Made by a program: the position numbers and the translations under genes
Notes under the pieces: generated by a model
What the model saw: the letters and a program-made list of their open reading frames with translations, nothing else
Told to the model about the DNA's origin: nothing
Database searches by the model: none
Part shown: piece after piece, positions 41,501 through 50,028 of the stretch
Position numbering within the stretch: the stretch's first letter is position 1
Layout of the letters: each line of letters starts with the position of its first letter
Assembly: GCA_902798285.1 (NCBI GenBank)
Contig: CADBVZ010000016.1
Coordinates: forward strand, 1-51,864
Source of the DNA: an uncultured Prevotella sp.
Lineage (GTDB): Bacteria; Bacteroidota; Bacteroidia; Bacteroidales; Bacteroidaceae
Direction of reading: 5' to 3'
DNA: 51,864 nt

Positions 41501-44500
41501 CCTTCACCTCGCCTAGGGTGGGATTACCCATCACACTTACCTTGTTGGCAGGATGCTCTGGATCAACATCAGAGAAGAGTTGATTATAGGAAGCGTAGCC
41601 CGAGGCCTTTGCCTGATTACGCGCTTTCTTCAAGCGGGTGAATACATTCAGATTGACATAGAGATTATTCGACTCTGGCCATACCTTCTTACGATCGGCG
41701 GTGGAGTATTTGCTATAGTCGTTACGATCGGGGGTCAGTTCCAGAGGAATCAGATACTCGTAGAAGTTGTTCTTATAATCGCTACCCAAACGGATAAACA
41801 CAGCCAATTGTCCATCCTTTAGTCCGGTGGCATCAGGCACTAAATGGTTGGCATGCACAAACATCTGCATGTGTTTGTAATGGCGCAGGTCCATATTCAT
41901 GTTACGATACACAGCCTTCGACTCCTGTTGCTGCAACTCCTTCACTACCATATTCAAGGCCTGCTCATTGTTCTCCGTCAACTGGGGTTGTGAGGGGTCT
42001 GTCACACGACTGATGCCTGGAGGCAATACGTAGTTCACTGGGGTCTTATCGTTGTTCTCCTCGATGTTCACAGCACTCACCTCTAACACACCACTCTCTG
42101 CAGCCGATGTGCCCAGACTCTGCTTATAAATGCGCCACTCGCCACGCACCAGATCGAGTGATCCGAAACGCAAGACGATGGGTTTCTGGAAACCTGTCAT
42201 GAACATACGGATAAAACGGATGCTAGTAAAGTCGCCGATGGAGCCTACCTTTCGTTCGTACTCCATCAATGGGATACGGAACTGATACCAGTTCACACTC
42301 GTGGTATCACCATTACGCAGTTTAACGCTACTGGTTCGCATGTCGGTGATAAAACAATCGGGAGGTGGCACCCCGTTACGATAGGCATCGAGTATCTCAG
42401 GCGAGATACGCACCTTGTACTGATAATAGCGTTCATACTCGTTCAAGGTATAGTCCTGATTGATATCCTCTACATCGGGAGTACTCTTGTAACTCGTATC
42501 ATACGACTCTGTCTGTTCATCGGTATCGGGTGAGTTGCCCTGAGGGTTATTAATCAACTTATAACGATCGAGAATGCTTTTTTGTTCGGCATCGTAGTCG
42601 CTGCCACGGAAGTAGTGGTAGTCATCGCCCGCAGGGTCATTACGCCATGCCTGACGAATGCTGTCGTTGGTGATCATGCCACTCACGGCGTCAAGCCATT
42701 CACGATAGGCACCGTACCCACGTTCCTCATCATCAGTAAGTCCGTTGAAACCCACATCCTGCTTTTTACGCGAGCCCGATGATGTGGCAAAAGCATAGGT
42801 CTGGGTAGCCTGTTGAGGAATCTTACCCCATTGGGTGGTGACATAAGCCTCACTGCCATCCACGGGCATGCCACTCTCATAAAATTTCTTGCCATCACGC
42901 AGGATATCTTCACTCACCTCACCGAGATTAAAATACAAATCACCGCTATAATCACTGGCTGTACCATCCTGACGGGTATAGATGAAAGGATCGAGCAGCC
43001 AGAATTCGATATACTCGATATTGGCTTGTTCAAAGTCATTAGTATCAATCTTTCGCATCATTCCACCCCACTTGGTCTCGGGCTGACGAAGCGTACCATC
43101 GGGATTCAGGTCGCGTGTCAGATTATACGGGCCACGTTCCTCAGGATAATAGGCCAGATTAAGCACGTCAAGGGTTGAGGTGGCACCGTTGTAGGTACTC
43201 TGATCGCGGTTAGGATAGAGCTCCTTCACGTACACCTCACGCACATAATGGTTGGATAGCTGATCGAGATCGCTCTTGATATGGCTGGGCGTCAGCGTGG
43301 AACTTCTGCGGGTAAAGATGGGATCAACATTATACCAAGCCAACAAAGCACGGTTCATGCCACTTGTCACATCGGTCTTATCACCACTCTCCTGGAAGGT
43401 GGAGGGCACACTCGATATGGTCCACTGCTTGGGATTACTCAGATCGATATACGACTTGGCATCCTCAAAGTCGTCAATATACGAGGCATTGTCCTGCGTA
43501 CCACCAGCCGTACGTGCTATCAGTTGGGCGAACTCACCCGTAAACGAGATATACGAGGGCTCCTTCACGTGCAGGAATGGAATCTTGTTCAGCATCGAGG
43601 TAAGCCACTGACTCTCCTGTTTCCAGTTCACGTTCAGTCCCCATATGGTATTACTCAGGGGTTCCGATCCCATCGTTACCTTCGAGGTCTGCGCCTGTTC
43701 GTGTAAGTGCATCAACGTACCACCTATCTGGAAACTCTTTGAGAAGTCGTATTCCCAGTTCAATCCCAACATCGTCTTACGCAGAGTACTGTACTCCGTG
43801 TTCGACTCCAACGATACATTCACATTCGTACCGGCATCGATGATGCTTTGGTTCAGAATAGTCACTTCGCCAGCAGAGTAGTCCACGGTGTAGTCTGAGC
43901 CTTCCGTCAATACCATGCCACCTGCCGTTACTACTACAGATCCTTGTGGTACATTATAGGCACCCAACGAGATGACATTAGCCGACGATCCCTTATACTG
44001 ACCCGTCAGCAGATATTTGTCCTTCTCGGCTATGAGCTTAGCTACGGTCTTCGTAGAATCATAGAGTTCGGAGAATACATATTTCTCAGCCTCAGCCTCC
44101 GAGAGCCCGCTACTGATGAGCTGTTTTCGCAGATAGTCACCGAAGGGCTCTGCCGAGGGCAGGAACACTCGACCGTCGCTCACGGTATAGCCCTGCACAT
44201 AATCGAAGTATCCGTTAGGGTTGGGCTTGTTGTTATTGTCCAGACGGTCGCAACCCAGCATCTTCAACAGCGTCCGATTCTTCACGCGCTCATCGGGGAT
44301 GTATGTCAGGTAAACGCCCGCCGTGTCGCTCTGGAACTTAATATCAAGCCTGAACTTGGTCTTCTCTACGTTCGAGGCCAGATAGTACACGTTCTTCATC
44401 ATCAGTTGCCAGTTGCCCTGATACGGATTGTTCGACGTGTTCTTCAACGACTTCACGAAGAGGGCACTCTTGGTATCCGTAAAGTCATCGGCAAACTCAC

Positions 44501-45806
44501 CCACCTGATAGGTCACGCCACCCGAGGTGAACTCATAGGCTACAGCTAACACCTGATCAGTCTGAAGACCAGTTTTCAGCGAGATATAACCCATGGCTTT
44601 ATTCACCGTGAATTCCGATGATGTCAGCAATCGGGCACTCGATATTTTCTCGTAGTCGCGACCATTCTCAAAACCCGGAATGGCAGATAATACGGTGTTC
44701 GTCTGGTCAATGTCACGAGCGGCAGGATAGTCATTCACCAACGTAGCATATTCGTTGTTGGCATTATTGCCCGGCACACTCTGTCCTGTAGTGGTCCAGA
44801 TGGGATTACTCAGCTTCTTGTTCTCACCTAAGTCAGTGAAGGCCACGATGTTACGCGTGTTCGAGGTGGTACCCGTCTTATTCGTCACCCATATCTCCAC
44901 GCGCTTTATCTCGATACCTGTGGTGAGGTTGGGGAGTGTAGACATGCCCTGATCGTAACGGCTACGGAAATGGTGCGAGAGGAAGAAATGGCGGTTCTCC
45001 TCGTAGTCCGATACATCCATCTCAAAAGCGGTGGTCTGCGTACCACCCTTCGAGGATACGCTCTTGGTTGATGACTTCTTCTGCGAGAGCACCGTTTGGA
45101 GTTTCAGCTTACCAAACTGCATATCGGTTCGCACGCCAAAAAGACTACTGGCACCCTTCACCAGCGAGTTATTCGAGGGGAAAGTCACGTTGCCCGCCTC
45201 TACAAGTTTGATGATTTCATCTTCCTTGCCTTCGTATTTCAGTTTCAGGTTCTGCGCATCAAAGTCGAAGGTGGCATCGGTGTTGTAGTTCAGGTTCATG
45301 TTCACCTTGTCGCCCACCTTACCATTCACGTTCAGATTGATTTTCTCATCGAAATCGAAGGCGGTGGTTTTTCTGTTTCGGATGGGCAGCGAGGGGTTGT
45401 CTATCTTCTTCACGTTGCCACCCACCTTCAACTCTGCCGTTCCTTGTGTCTTGATACGCACACCACCAGGACCGAAAATCTTCTCAGCCGGTCCTAAATC
45501 AAAGTGCATGTCTGAGAACGAGAACTTATCCTTGCCGCCCGATTGCACGTAGGTAGAGTCTTTCTGACGGAAGAAGTCGCGTAAAGCCTTGGTCTCCACC
45601 CACTTCTGATACTCCTTGGGTGTCATCAGCGTAGGGGCACTGAGATAGGTATCGCCCAACTTCTGACCGATGTAGTACACGTTTCGCTCATCGTCATACT
45701 CCACCGTCTCACGGATGTTGTCGGGCATCCTGAGAGTGGGCTTTTGTGCTCGCGCGCCTACGCACGCGAGAAAAACAGCCAAGAGTATTCCGATCCAGCG
45801 ATTCAT
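38589..45806 (-). CDS. sprA: SprA (Sov), type IX secretion outer-membrane translocon
   Basis: At 2405 residues this is the expected size of SprA, the giant outer-membrane barrel through which type IX cargo leaves the cell. A signal peptide (about 1-20) is followed by sequence typical of the family (PDNIRETVEYDDERNVYYIG; LGPAEKIFGPGGVRIKTQGT; GKVGDKVNMNLNYNTDATFD; FAQLIARTAGGTQDNASYID; SGEVWVNELRLLDINNDGG). The C-terminus ends as a barrel strand (YDFGLSMKFSLTR). Two low-complexity inserts, at residues about 1860-1872 (TRNSRNSRNPRD) and 2293-2312 (SPRNSRTPRTPSS), are encoded by 9-bp tandem repeats and look lineage-specific. It lies downstream of ruvA, a common arrangement in Bacteroidota. Confidence 0.95.
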   Translation of the reverse strand: MNRWIGILLAVFLACVGARAQKPTLRMPDNIRETVEYDDERNVYYIGQKLGDTYLSAPTLMTPKEYQKWVETKALRDFFRQKDSTYVQSGGKDKFSFSDMHFDLGPAEKIFGPGGVRIKTQGTAELKVGGNVKKIDNPSLPIRNRKTTAFDFDEKINLNVNGKVGDKVNMNLNYNTDATFDFDAQNLKLKYEGKEDEIIKLVEAGNVTFPSNNSLVKGASSLFGVRTDMQFGKLKLQTVLSQKKSSTKSVSSKGGTQTTAFEMDVSDYEENRHFFLSHHFRSRYDQGMSTLPNLTTGIEIKRVEIWVTNKTGTTSNTRNIVAFTDLGENKKLSNPIWTTTGQSVPGNNANNEYATLVNDYPAARDIDQTNTVLSAIPGFENGRDYEKISSARLLTSSEFTVNKAMGYISLKTGLQTDQVLAVAYEFTSGGVTYQVGEFADDFTDTKSALFVKSLKNTSNNPYQGNWQLMMKNVYYLASNVEKTKFRLDIKFQSDTAGVYLTYIPDERVKNRTLLKMLGCDRLDNNNKPNPNGYFDYVQGYTVSDGRVFLPSAEPFGDYLRKQLISSGLSEAEAEKYVFSELYDSTKTVAKLIAEKDKYLLTGQYKGSSANVISLGAYNVPQGSVVVTAGGMVLTEGSDYTVDYSAGEVTILNQSIIDAGTNVNVSLESNTEYSTLRKTMLGLNWEYDFSKSFQIGGTLMHLHEQAQTSKVTMGSEPLSNTIWGLNVNWKQESQWLTSMLNKIPFLHVKEPSYISFTGEFAQLIARTAGGTQDNASYIDDFEDAKSYIDLSNPKQWTISSVPSTFQESGDKTDVTSGMNRALLAWYNVDPIFTRRSSTLTPSHIKSDLDQLSNHYVREVYVKELYPNRDQSTYNGATSTLDVLNLAYYPEERGPYNLTRDLNPDGTLRQPETKWGGMMRKIDTNDFEQANIEYIEFWLLDPFIYTRQDGTASDYSGDLYFNLGEVSEDILRDGKKFYESGMPVDGSEAYVTTQWGKIPQQATQTYAFATSSGSRKKQDVGFNGLTDDEERGYGAYREWLDAVSGMITNDSIRQAWRNDPAGDDYHYFRGSDYDAEQKSILDRYKLINNPQGNSPDTDEQTESYDTSYKSTPDVEDINQDYTLNEYERYYQYKVRISPEILDAYRNGVPPPDCFITDMRTSSVKLRNGDTTSVNWYQFRIPLMEYERKVGSIGDFTSIRFIRMFMTGFQKPIVLRFGSLDLVRGEWRIYKQSLGTSAAESGVLEVSAVNIEENNDKTPVNYVLPPGISRVTDPSQPQLTENNEQALNMVVKELQQQESKAVYRNMNMDLRHYKHMQMFVHANHLVPDATGLKDGQLAVFIRLGSDYKNNFYEYLIPLELTPDRNDYSKYSTADRKKVWPESNNLYVNLNVFTRLKKARNQAKASGYASYNQLFSDVDPEHPANKVSVMGNPTLGEVKVMMIGVRNLSDGVKSGEVWVNELRLLDINNDGGWAASGNLNLKLSDFGMVNISGRYISDGFGGLEDGVMQRSTDTQKEYSVTTSLELGKFFPDKAKVSIPLYYSVTKEEKRPRYNPLDSDMRLSDALEVAADKHERDSIESIAVTKTKNSNFSLSNVRWGLKTKRHPMPYDPANFSFSYSHQHRNTTGETTVYEREDAWRGALNYSYSPVYKSWEPFKKLKGKSKWLNLPKSLGFNYLPQSIAFNTEMTRNYYELQERDLENLENQNLPLTFSEQFLWNRDFSLRWDFTKNLHFNFQSATRAEIEEPYTPINKDLYPDRYTAWKDSVKQSIRNLGRPLDYQQQVTASYQLPLNKLPIFDWVNADASYNAHYAWVRGTELDDGTSLGNTITSNRNLNINAAFNLETLYNHSPFLKKVNDKYRKAGNTRNSRNSRNPRDQKKTPTPDEKILPLNKNAYQREIRLKMDTTVTVAHNKGSKRIIVSARTKDGKPYDVKYKVIDENKILIRNRDTVQLKLSITTKPSKEKEWWYEPAQSVARVLMMVRSVNVSFRSQYAMHLPGFLPNVGDMFGQRTDGVMAPGLDFAFGVMGDGYIDKAMDNHWLLMSGSVATPATINNTKDLQVRAVLEPIRDLKIDLNASRMDNRSQSIQYMYEGRPTTYSGSFNMTTISLRGALAGIGNANNGYHSSAFDHFRSILPQFQNGVEKPYSAEALVPAFLSAYTMGAGNSRAIFPAITRMLPNWSIRYSGLSRLPGIADYLKSLNLNHAYKSIYSVGSYTLPSIPTVSINESFSPLIGVDATFQNNLTTKVEYRTTRTLNLSMTSIQINEALSRDWVVGVGYKIQDFNLFGAKGNRAVKKAQSPRNSRTPRTPSSPSNSKASNKSGVNHDLNLRLDISLRKQAAITRDIATGVSSASSGNSAFKLSFMADYTLSRLLTLTAYYDQQTNTPLLSSSSYPTTTYDFGLSMKFSLTR
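38871..38931 (-). repeat. 9-bp tandem repeats inside sprA, site 1
   Basis: On the coding strand about six degenerate 9-bp units of the type CCTAGGACT follow one another, encoding Pro/Ser-Arg/Ser-Thr/Asn triplets. The unit contains the palindrome CCTAGG. Gain or loss of units keeps the frame. Confidence 0.8.
40190..40230 (-). repeat. 9-bp tandem repeats inside sprA, site 2
   Basis: On the coding strand four 9-bp units of the type TCAAGGAAT encode Thr/Ser/Pro-Arg-Asn/Asp. The unit shares AGGA(A/C)(T/C) and the 9-bp length with site 1, 1.3 kb away. Confidence 0.8.
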
Positions 45807-45818
45807 CGTTTAGAATTT

Positions 45819-45910
45819 GGCACGGATTAACACGGCTTTATAAATAAAGACACGGCTCTTTGCGATAAAAAAGCAGTGTCTCTCTATAAGAGAGCCGTGT
45901 AATCCGTGCC
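45819..45910. repeat. long imperfect hairpin between ruvA and sprA
   Basis: GGCACGGATTAACACGGCT (45819-45837) pairs with 45893-45910 with one bulged base. An internal ACACGGCTCT (45850-45859) can pair instead with AGAGCCGTGT (45891-45900), so two structures compete for one right arm. It fills nearly the whole 113-bp intergenic gap. Confidence 0.7.
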
Positions 45911-45919
45911 TAAAAATAA

Positions 45920-46522
45920 CTACTTGATCATCTTCAGCGCCAGTTTCACTACCTGCTCCACGGGTGCATCAGGCTGTTCCTGCAGAATCTGCAGCACCAC
46001 CTTCTGGGAAGGTGCAGGCGCAAAGCCCAACATGGTCAAGGCCGATACAGCCTCATCCCTTACCTCGTTGTTCACGGGTGCCTGGATCTGTCCGCCACTC
46101 GGTATCTCCTGAGCAATACCCATCGATACGATCTTGTCTCTCAAGTCAACGATGATGCGCTGGGCCGTCATCTTACCAATACCCTTCACGTTCTGTATCA
46201 TTCGGGCATTGCCTGTGGAGATGGCATTACAAAGCTCCGACACACTCATGCCGCTCAGCATCATCCTCGCCGTATTGGCTCCCACACCGTTAACGGTTAT
46301 CAGCAACAGGAACATCTCGCGCTCTTTCTTGTTCACAAACCCGAAGAGCACGTGGGCATCCTCCCTGATGGCCTCGTAGACGTAAAGCTTCACTTCTTTC
46401 TTGCCCTGAATGGCACTGAACGTGTTGAGCGATATGTTCAATCCGTAACCGATTCCGGCCGCCTCAACGGTTGCCATGGCGGGGGTCAGCTCGGTCAACT
46501 CACCCTTGATGTATTCTATCAT
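45920..46522 (-). CDS. ruvA: Holliday junction branch migration protein RuvA
   Basis: RuvA binds four-way junctions and loads the RuvB motor. The start is set at ATG 46522 ([12 protein letters not shown]), since the frame upstream begins only with TTG. The 200-residue protein has the N-terminal OB-fold ([22 protein letters not shown]), two helix-hairpin-helix motifs ([37 protein letters not shown]) and a C-terminal RuvB-binding domain ([20 protein letters not shown]), in normal order and length. sprA follows after a hairpin-forming gap. Confidence 0.95.
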   Translation of the reverse strand: MIEYIKGELTELTPAMATVEAAGIGYGLNISLNTFSAIQGKKEVKLYVYEAIREDAHVLFGFVNKKEREMFLLLITVNGVGANTARMMLSGMSVSELCNAISTGNARMIQNVKGIGKMTAQRIIVDLRDKIVSMGIAQEIPSGGQIQAPVNNEVRDEAVSALTMLGFAPAPSQKVVLQILQEQPDAPVEQVVKLALKMIK

Positions 46523-46671
46523 AACTTTCAATTTTGTATATATACATCTTTATAAACGCGTAATGGTTACATTTTATTGTATTTCGACCCCCAAAAGTTG
46601 CGGATTGTCACAAAATGATAGTTTTTAGATAATTTTACGGTCAAAATGTTATTTATTTCAGCAGAAAGCAT

Positions 46672-46679
46672 TACTTTTG
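46672..46679 (+). promoter_or_regulatory. -7 element for ddh
   Basis: TACTTTTG lies 41 bp upstream of ATG 46721. It supports this start over the upstream in-frame ATG at 46646. No clear TTTG was found 19-21 bp upstream. Confidence 0.55.
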
Positions 46680-46720
46680 CAGCCGAATTTCGAAAAGTAA
46701 TCAACATAACTACAATAGAA

Positions 46721-47620
46721 ATGAAAAAAATCAGAGCCGCCGTCGTAGGTTACGGCAACATCGGAAAGTATGCACTCGAGGCACTGGAGACAGCCCCCGA
46801 CTTTGAAGTAGCAGGTATCGTACGTCGTAATGGCGCAGAGAACAAACCTGCCGAACTAGCTCAGTATGAGGTTGTGAAGGACATCCGCGATCTGAAGGAT
46901 GTCGATGTAGCCATCTTGGCCACTCCTACCCGCTCTTGTGAGGAATATGCCAACCAGATTCTGCCCCTTGGCATCAACACCGTCGATTCATTCGATATCC
47001 ACACCAATATCCGCGGCTATCGTGAGCGTCTGATGAAGCTCAACAAGGAGACCAATACCGTCAGCGTCATCGCCGCTGGTTGGGATCCGGGTTCTGATTC
47101 TATCGTTCGTACTCTCATGCAGAGTCTCGCTCCTAAGGGCCTCAGCTACACCAACTTCGGTCCTGGTATGTCAATGGGCCACAGCGTTTGCGTACGCTCA
47201 AAGGCTGGTGTTAAGAACGCATTGAGTATGACTATTCCCCTTGGCGAGGGCATCCATCGCCGTATGGTATATGTAGAGTTGGAAGAGGGTGCCAAGCTCG
47301 ATGAGGTAACAGCTGCCATCAAGGCCGATCCTTACTTCGCCAGCGATGAGACCCACGTATTCCAGGTAGCCTCAGTAGATGATGTTCGCGATATGGGTCA
47401 TGGTGTGAACCTCGTTCGTAAGGGCGTGAGCGGCAAGACTCAGAACCAGCGTTTGGAGTTCAACATGAGCATTAACAACCCTGCCCTCACGGGTCAGGTT
47501 CTGGTTAACGTAGCTCGCGCCTCTATGCGTCTCCAGCCCGGATGCTACACCATGGTTGAGATTCCTGTGATCGATATGCTCCCCGGCGATCGTGCCGACC
47601 TCATCGAACATCTTGTTTAA
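46721..47620 (+). CDS. ddh: meso-diaminopimelate dehydrogenase
   Basis: Ddh converts tetrahydrodipicolinate to meso-diaminopimelate in one NADPH-dependent amination, feeding lysine and peptidoglycan synthesis. The 299-residue protein begins with the Rossmann motif AAVVGYGNIGKYALEAL and contains the family signatures VDSFDIH, AAGWDPGSDSIVRTL, GPGMSMGHSVCVRSKAGV and the C-terminal MVEIPVIDMLPGDR. The start is ATG 46721, based on the promoter at 46672 and the NADP-binding motif position. purN follows after 27 bp and is probably cotranscribed. Confidence 0.93.
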   Translation: MKKIRAAVVGYGNIGKYALEALETAPDFEVAGIVRRNGAENKPAELAQYEVVKDIRDLKDVDVAILATPTRSCEEYANQILPLGINTVDSFDIHTNIRGYRERLMKLNKETNTVSVIAAGWDPGSDSIVRTLMQSLAPKGLSYTNFGPGMSMGHSVCVRSKAGVKNALSMTIPLGEGIHRRMVYVELEEGAKLDEVTAAIKADPYFASDETHVFQVASVDDVRDMGHGVNLVRKGVSGKTQNQRLEFNMSINNPALTGQVLVNVARASMRLQPGCYTMVEIPVIDMLPGDRADLIEHLV

Positions 47621-47647
47621 TTTTGAATTAAGATTTTAGATTTTAGA

Positions 47648-48220
47648 GTGAACATAGCCATTTTTGTGTCAGGTGGCGGAACCAACTGCGAAAACCTGAT
47701 AAATTATTTTGCTGACTCCGAGAGCGTACATTGCGCTCTCGTTGTCAGTAATAAGCCTGATGCCTACGCGCTGGTGCGTGCCTCTCGACTTGGCGTACCT
47801 ACAGCCGTAGCGCCTAAGGCCGATCTCCACAATCCCGATGTCATGCTGCCCCTGCTTCAGAAGTACGACATCGGTTTCATCGTCTTGGCAGGTTGGCTAC
47901 CACTGATTCCCAACTTCCTCATCGACGCCTTCCCCCACAAGATCATCAACCTCCACCCTGCCCTTCTGCCTAAGTACGGCGGCAAAGGCATGTGGGGCCA
48001 TCATGTGCACGAGGCCGTGAAGGCCGCTGGTGAAACGGAGACCGGTATGACCGTCCACTGGGTTACCCCCGTCTGCGATGCTGGAGAGATCATCGCCCAA
48101 TACAAAGTTGCCCTCTCCCCCTCCGACACCGTCGACGATATCGCCGAAAAGGAGCACCAATTAGAAATGAAATACTTCCCCAAAGTAGTGGAAGACATAT
48201 TAAAAAACGCTGCAGAGTAA
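47648..48220 (+). CDS. purN: phosphoribosylglycinamide formyltransferase PurN
   Basis: PurN transfers a formyl group from 10-formyltetrahydrofolate to GAR in purine synthesis. The 190-residue protein starts at GTG 47648 (MNIAIFVSGGGTNCENL), which places the phosphate-binding glycine loop at the usual position. The catalytic Asn-x-His in INLHPALLPKYGGKGM and the Asp in CDAGEII are present. Its leader is AT-rich (gaattaagatttta type). A terminator hairpin overlaps the last codons (48202-48237). Confidence 0.93.
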   Translation: MNIAIFVSGGGTNCENLINYFADSESVHCALVVSNKPDAYALVRASRLGVPTAVAPKADLHNPDVMLPLLQKYDIGFIVLAGWLPLIPNFLIDAFPHKIINLHPALLPKYGGKGMWGHHVHEAVKAAGETETGMTVHWVTPVCDAGEIIAQYKVALSPSDTVDDIAEKEHQLEMKYFPKVVEDILKNAAE

Positions 48221-48237
48221 GTTTCTGTAGCGTTTTT
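48202..48237 (+). terminator. intrinsic terminator of ddh-purN
   Basis: AAAAAACGCTGCAGA pairs with TCTGTAGCGTTTTTT (one G-U pair). The right arm ends in a T-run. The left arm lies inside the purN 3' end. Confidence 0.85.
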
Positions 48238-48270
48238 TAATGCAGCCATTTGGGCTAAAATATTAAAGTG

Positions 48271-48329
48271 TGTTAATTGTCAGTATCTCCATGCAAGCTT
48301 TTCTCTTATTGTGGATTTAATAGATAGAG
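48271..48329 (+). promoter_or_regulatory. candidate ECF-sigma promoter module, copy 1
   Basis: TGTTAATT (48271-48278), GCAAG (48293-48297) and GTGGATTTAATAGATAGAG (48311-48329) recur with identical spacing upstream of the lipoprotein gene at 50029-50087. There is no TAnnTTTG element here. The sigma-gene ATG is 13 bp downstream. Confidence 0.75.
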
Positions 48330-48342
48330 AACAGTGCGTAAA

Positions 48343-48921
48343 ATGCCAAAAGTGATATTTATCGGCGATGAAGAACGACGCTTGGTAAAACGGCTGCAGG
48401 AAGGAGACAAGTCTGCAGCAAGGGAATTCTATGCCCTTTATGCTGACACGATGGCTGGCGTATGTTCGAGATATATTGCTGACGAGGAAGACCTGAAGGA
48501 TGTATTCCAGAATGCGTTTATACATATTTTCACTCACATAGCTGAATTTAAGTATCTCAAGGCAGGTTCCTTGGAGGCATGGGCCACAAAGGTGGTGGTC
48601 AATGAGTCGCTGAAATTCCTGAGGACAAAGAAACAACACGAGATGCTACTAATGGACGACATTTTACTTGACGAAGTTGAAGAAGAATTCCCATCCATCA
48701 ACGAGATTCCGTCTGATGCAATTCGAGAGATGCTTAGCCGTCTGCCTACAGGCTACCGTACTATACTAAACCTCTATGTGTTCGAAGGCAAGAGTCATCA
48801 AGAGATAGCCCATCTTCTTGGAATCAAGAAAGACAGTTCTGCCTCTCAACTGCACAGGGCAAAAAAGCTACTGGCCAAGATGATTAGAAAGTATAATAAT
48901 GATAATTCTCCAAAACAATGA
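48343..48921 (+). CDS. ECF-type RNA polymerase sigma factor
   Basis: A 192-residue sigma-70 family protein of the extracytoplasmic function class. Region 2 is seen in LVKRLQEGDKSAAREFYALY to DLKDVFQNAFIHIFTHIAEF, and region 4 in MLSRLPTGYRTILNLYVFEG and SHQEIAHLLGIKKDSSASQL with a helix-turn-helix for the -35 element. The start is set at ATG 48343; GTG 48334 in frame is an alternative but lies only 4 bp after the promoter module. The next gene overlaps by 4 bp (ATGA) and has an anti-sigma-like N-terminus, the usual ECF arrangement. The promoter module in front suggests autoregulation. Confidence 0.92.
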   Translation: MPKVIFIGDEERRLVKRLQEGDKSAAREFYALYADTMAGVCSRYIADEEDLKDVFQNAFIHIFTHIAEFKYLKAGSLEAWATKVVVNESLKFLRTKKQHEMLLMDDILLDEVEEEFPSINEIPSDAIREMLSRLPTGYRTILNLYVFEGKSHQEIAHLLGIKKDSSASQLHRAKKLLAKMIRKYNNDNSPKQ

Positions 48922-50012
48922 GCGAACAATGGACAGAACAGATGCAGCAGAAGATGGCAGGCTATAAACGGCCTGCCCCTGAGGTGTCGTGGGAGGAGAT
49001 TGATCGAGTATTGTCTGCCAACAAGGCCCGCAAGACTCGTCTGCTCTGGCTGCGACGCATGGCTGCTGCCATTGCTCTTCTGGCGATTGCTGGTGTAGGG
49101 TATTGGAGTATCTTGCGTCATGAGACAGAGCAAGTCATAGAGAAGCGTGTGGCTGAGAATCATGGAGATGGGGCACCAGAGCCTGTTATACTGCCAACTC
49201 AACCTGCGGTCCCTGTAATCTATACAAGGTCATTACACAAGTCTGGTTCAACGACAATACCAGTCTCTGAATTAGAAACCATCATTTCCGTTCCTGAAAC
49301 AGTTACTGATACCGTCGATATTGTCGTCATGGAGGAAAAGGAACAATCCCACACTGTTGAAGAGAATGCGAAGCCTATAGAACCTACCCGCCCTGTTGTT
49401 ATCTATCCCACTGATCTCCATCAGCGGAAACATATAGACAACCGTCTAATGGCCAAGGTTTATATGTCAAGTACAATACGTCAGGCAGAGTCTTCCAGTT
49501 TACTAAAAACAATTGATCCTTCGGGGGCATTTGGGGATTCTACGAGTATAGTACTGATAAATCAGCAAATTCACCATCATCAGCCTGTGCGGATTGGCCT
49601 TTCTTTGCGATATCAACTCAACGACTGTTTAAGTGTGGAGAGCGGCTTATTATATACCCACCTCTCGTCAGATATCACCATGACGGAGAATGGTGTAACA
49701 ACTACGAAGAAACAACACCTCAACTACATTGGCTTACCACTAAACATCAGTTACAAACTTTGGAAGAGTAAGCAATTCGGGCTGTATGTAACAACAGGTG
49801 GAACGATAGAAAAGAGTTTGGGCAGCAGCCCTTGGCAGTTCTCACTCAATGGTGCTGTCGGAGCCGAATACAAACTGACGAACTTTTTCAGTCTGTATGC
49901 AGAACCAGGCTTAGGCTACTATTTCAAGAATGGCAGTACCACTCCTACCATCTATCAGGATCACCCACTCAACTTCAACCTTAGCCTTGGTCTGCGCTTT
50001 AATCTGAAATAG
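48918..50012 (+). CDS. anti-sigma-like N-terminus joined to an outer-membrane beta-barrel
   Basis: A 364-residue protein with an unusual layout. Residues 1-45 are cytoplasmic, with KRPAPEVSWEEIDRVLSANK resembling the sigma-binding helices of Bacteroidota anti-sigma proteins. Residues about 48-65 (MAAAIALLAIAGVGYWSIL) form one membrane helix. Residues about 70-200 are a Pro/Glu/Thr-rich linker, and 205-364 alternate in barrel-like strands (IGLSLRYQLNDCLSVESGLL; LPLNISYKLWKSKQFGLYV; FNLSLGLRFNLK) with a final aromatic strand, as in PorT-like barrels. If intact, one chain spans inner membrane, periplasm and outer membrane. The overlap with the sigma gene supports a regulatory role. Confidence 0.75.
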   Translation: MSEQWTEQMQQKMAGYKRPAPEVSWEEIDRVLSANKARKTRLLWLRRMAAAIALLAIAGVGYWSILRHETEQVIEKRVAENHGDGAPEPVILPTQPAVPVIYTRSLHKSGSTTIPVSELETIISVPETVTDTVDIVVMEEKEQSHTVEENAKPIEPTRPVVIYPTDLHQRKHIDNRLMAKVYMSSTIRQAESSSLLKTIDPSGAFGDSTSIVLINQQIHHHQPVRIGLSLRYQLNDCLSVESGLLYTHLSSDITMTENGVTTTKKQHLNYIGLPLNISYKLWKSKQFGLYVTTGGTIEKSLGSSPWQFSLNGAVGAEYKLTNFFSLYAEPGLGYYFKNGSTTPTIYQDHPLNFNLSLGLRFNLK

Positions 50013-50028
50013 CCAATCAGTTAAAGCT

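Noticed and set aside
46646-46720. N-terminal extension of diaminopimelate dehydrogenase
   Set aside because: The extension overlaps the TACTTTTG promoter element, and the Rossmann motif begins right after ATG 46721.
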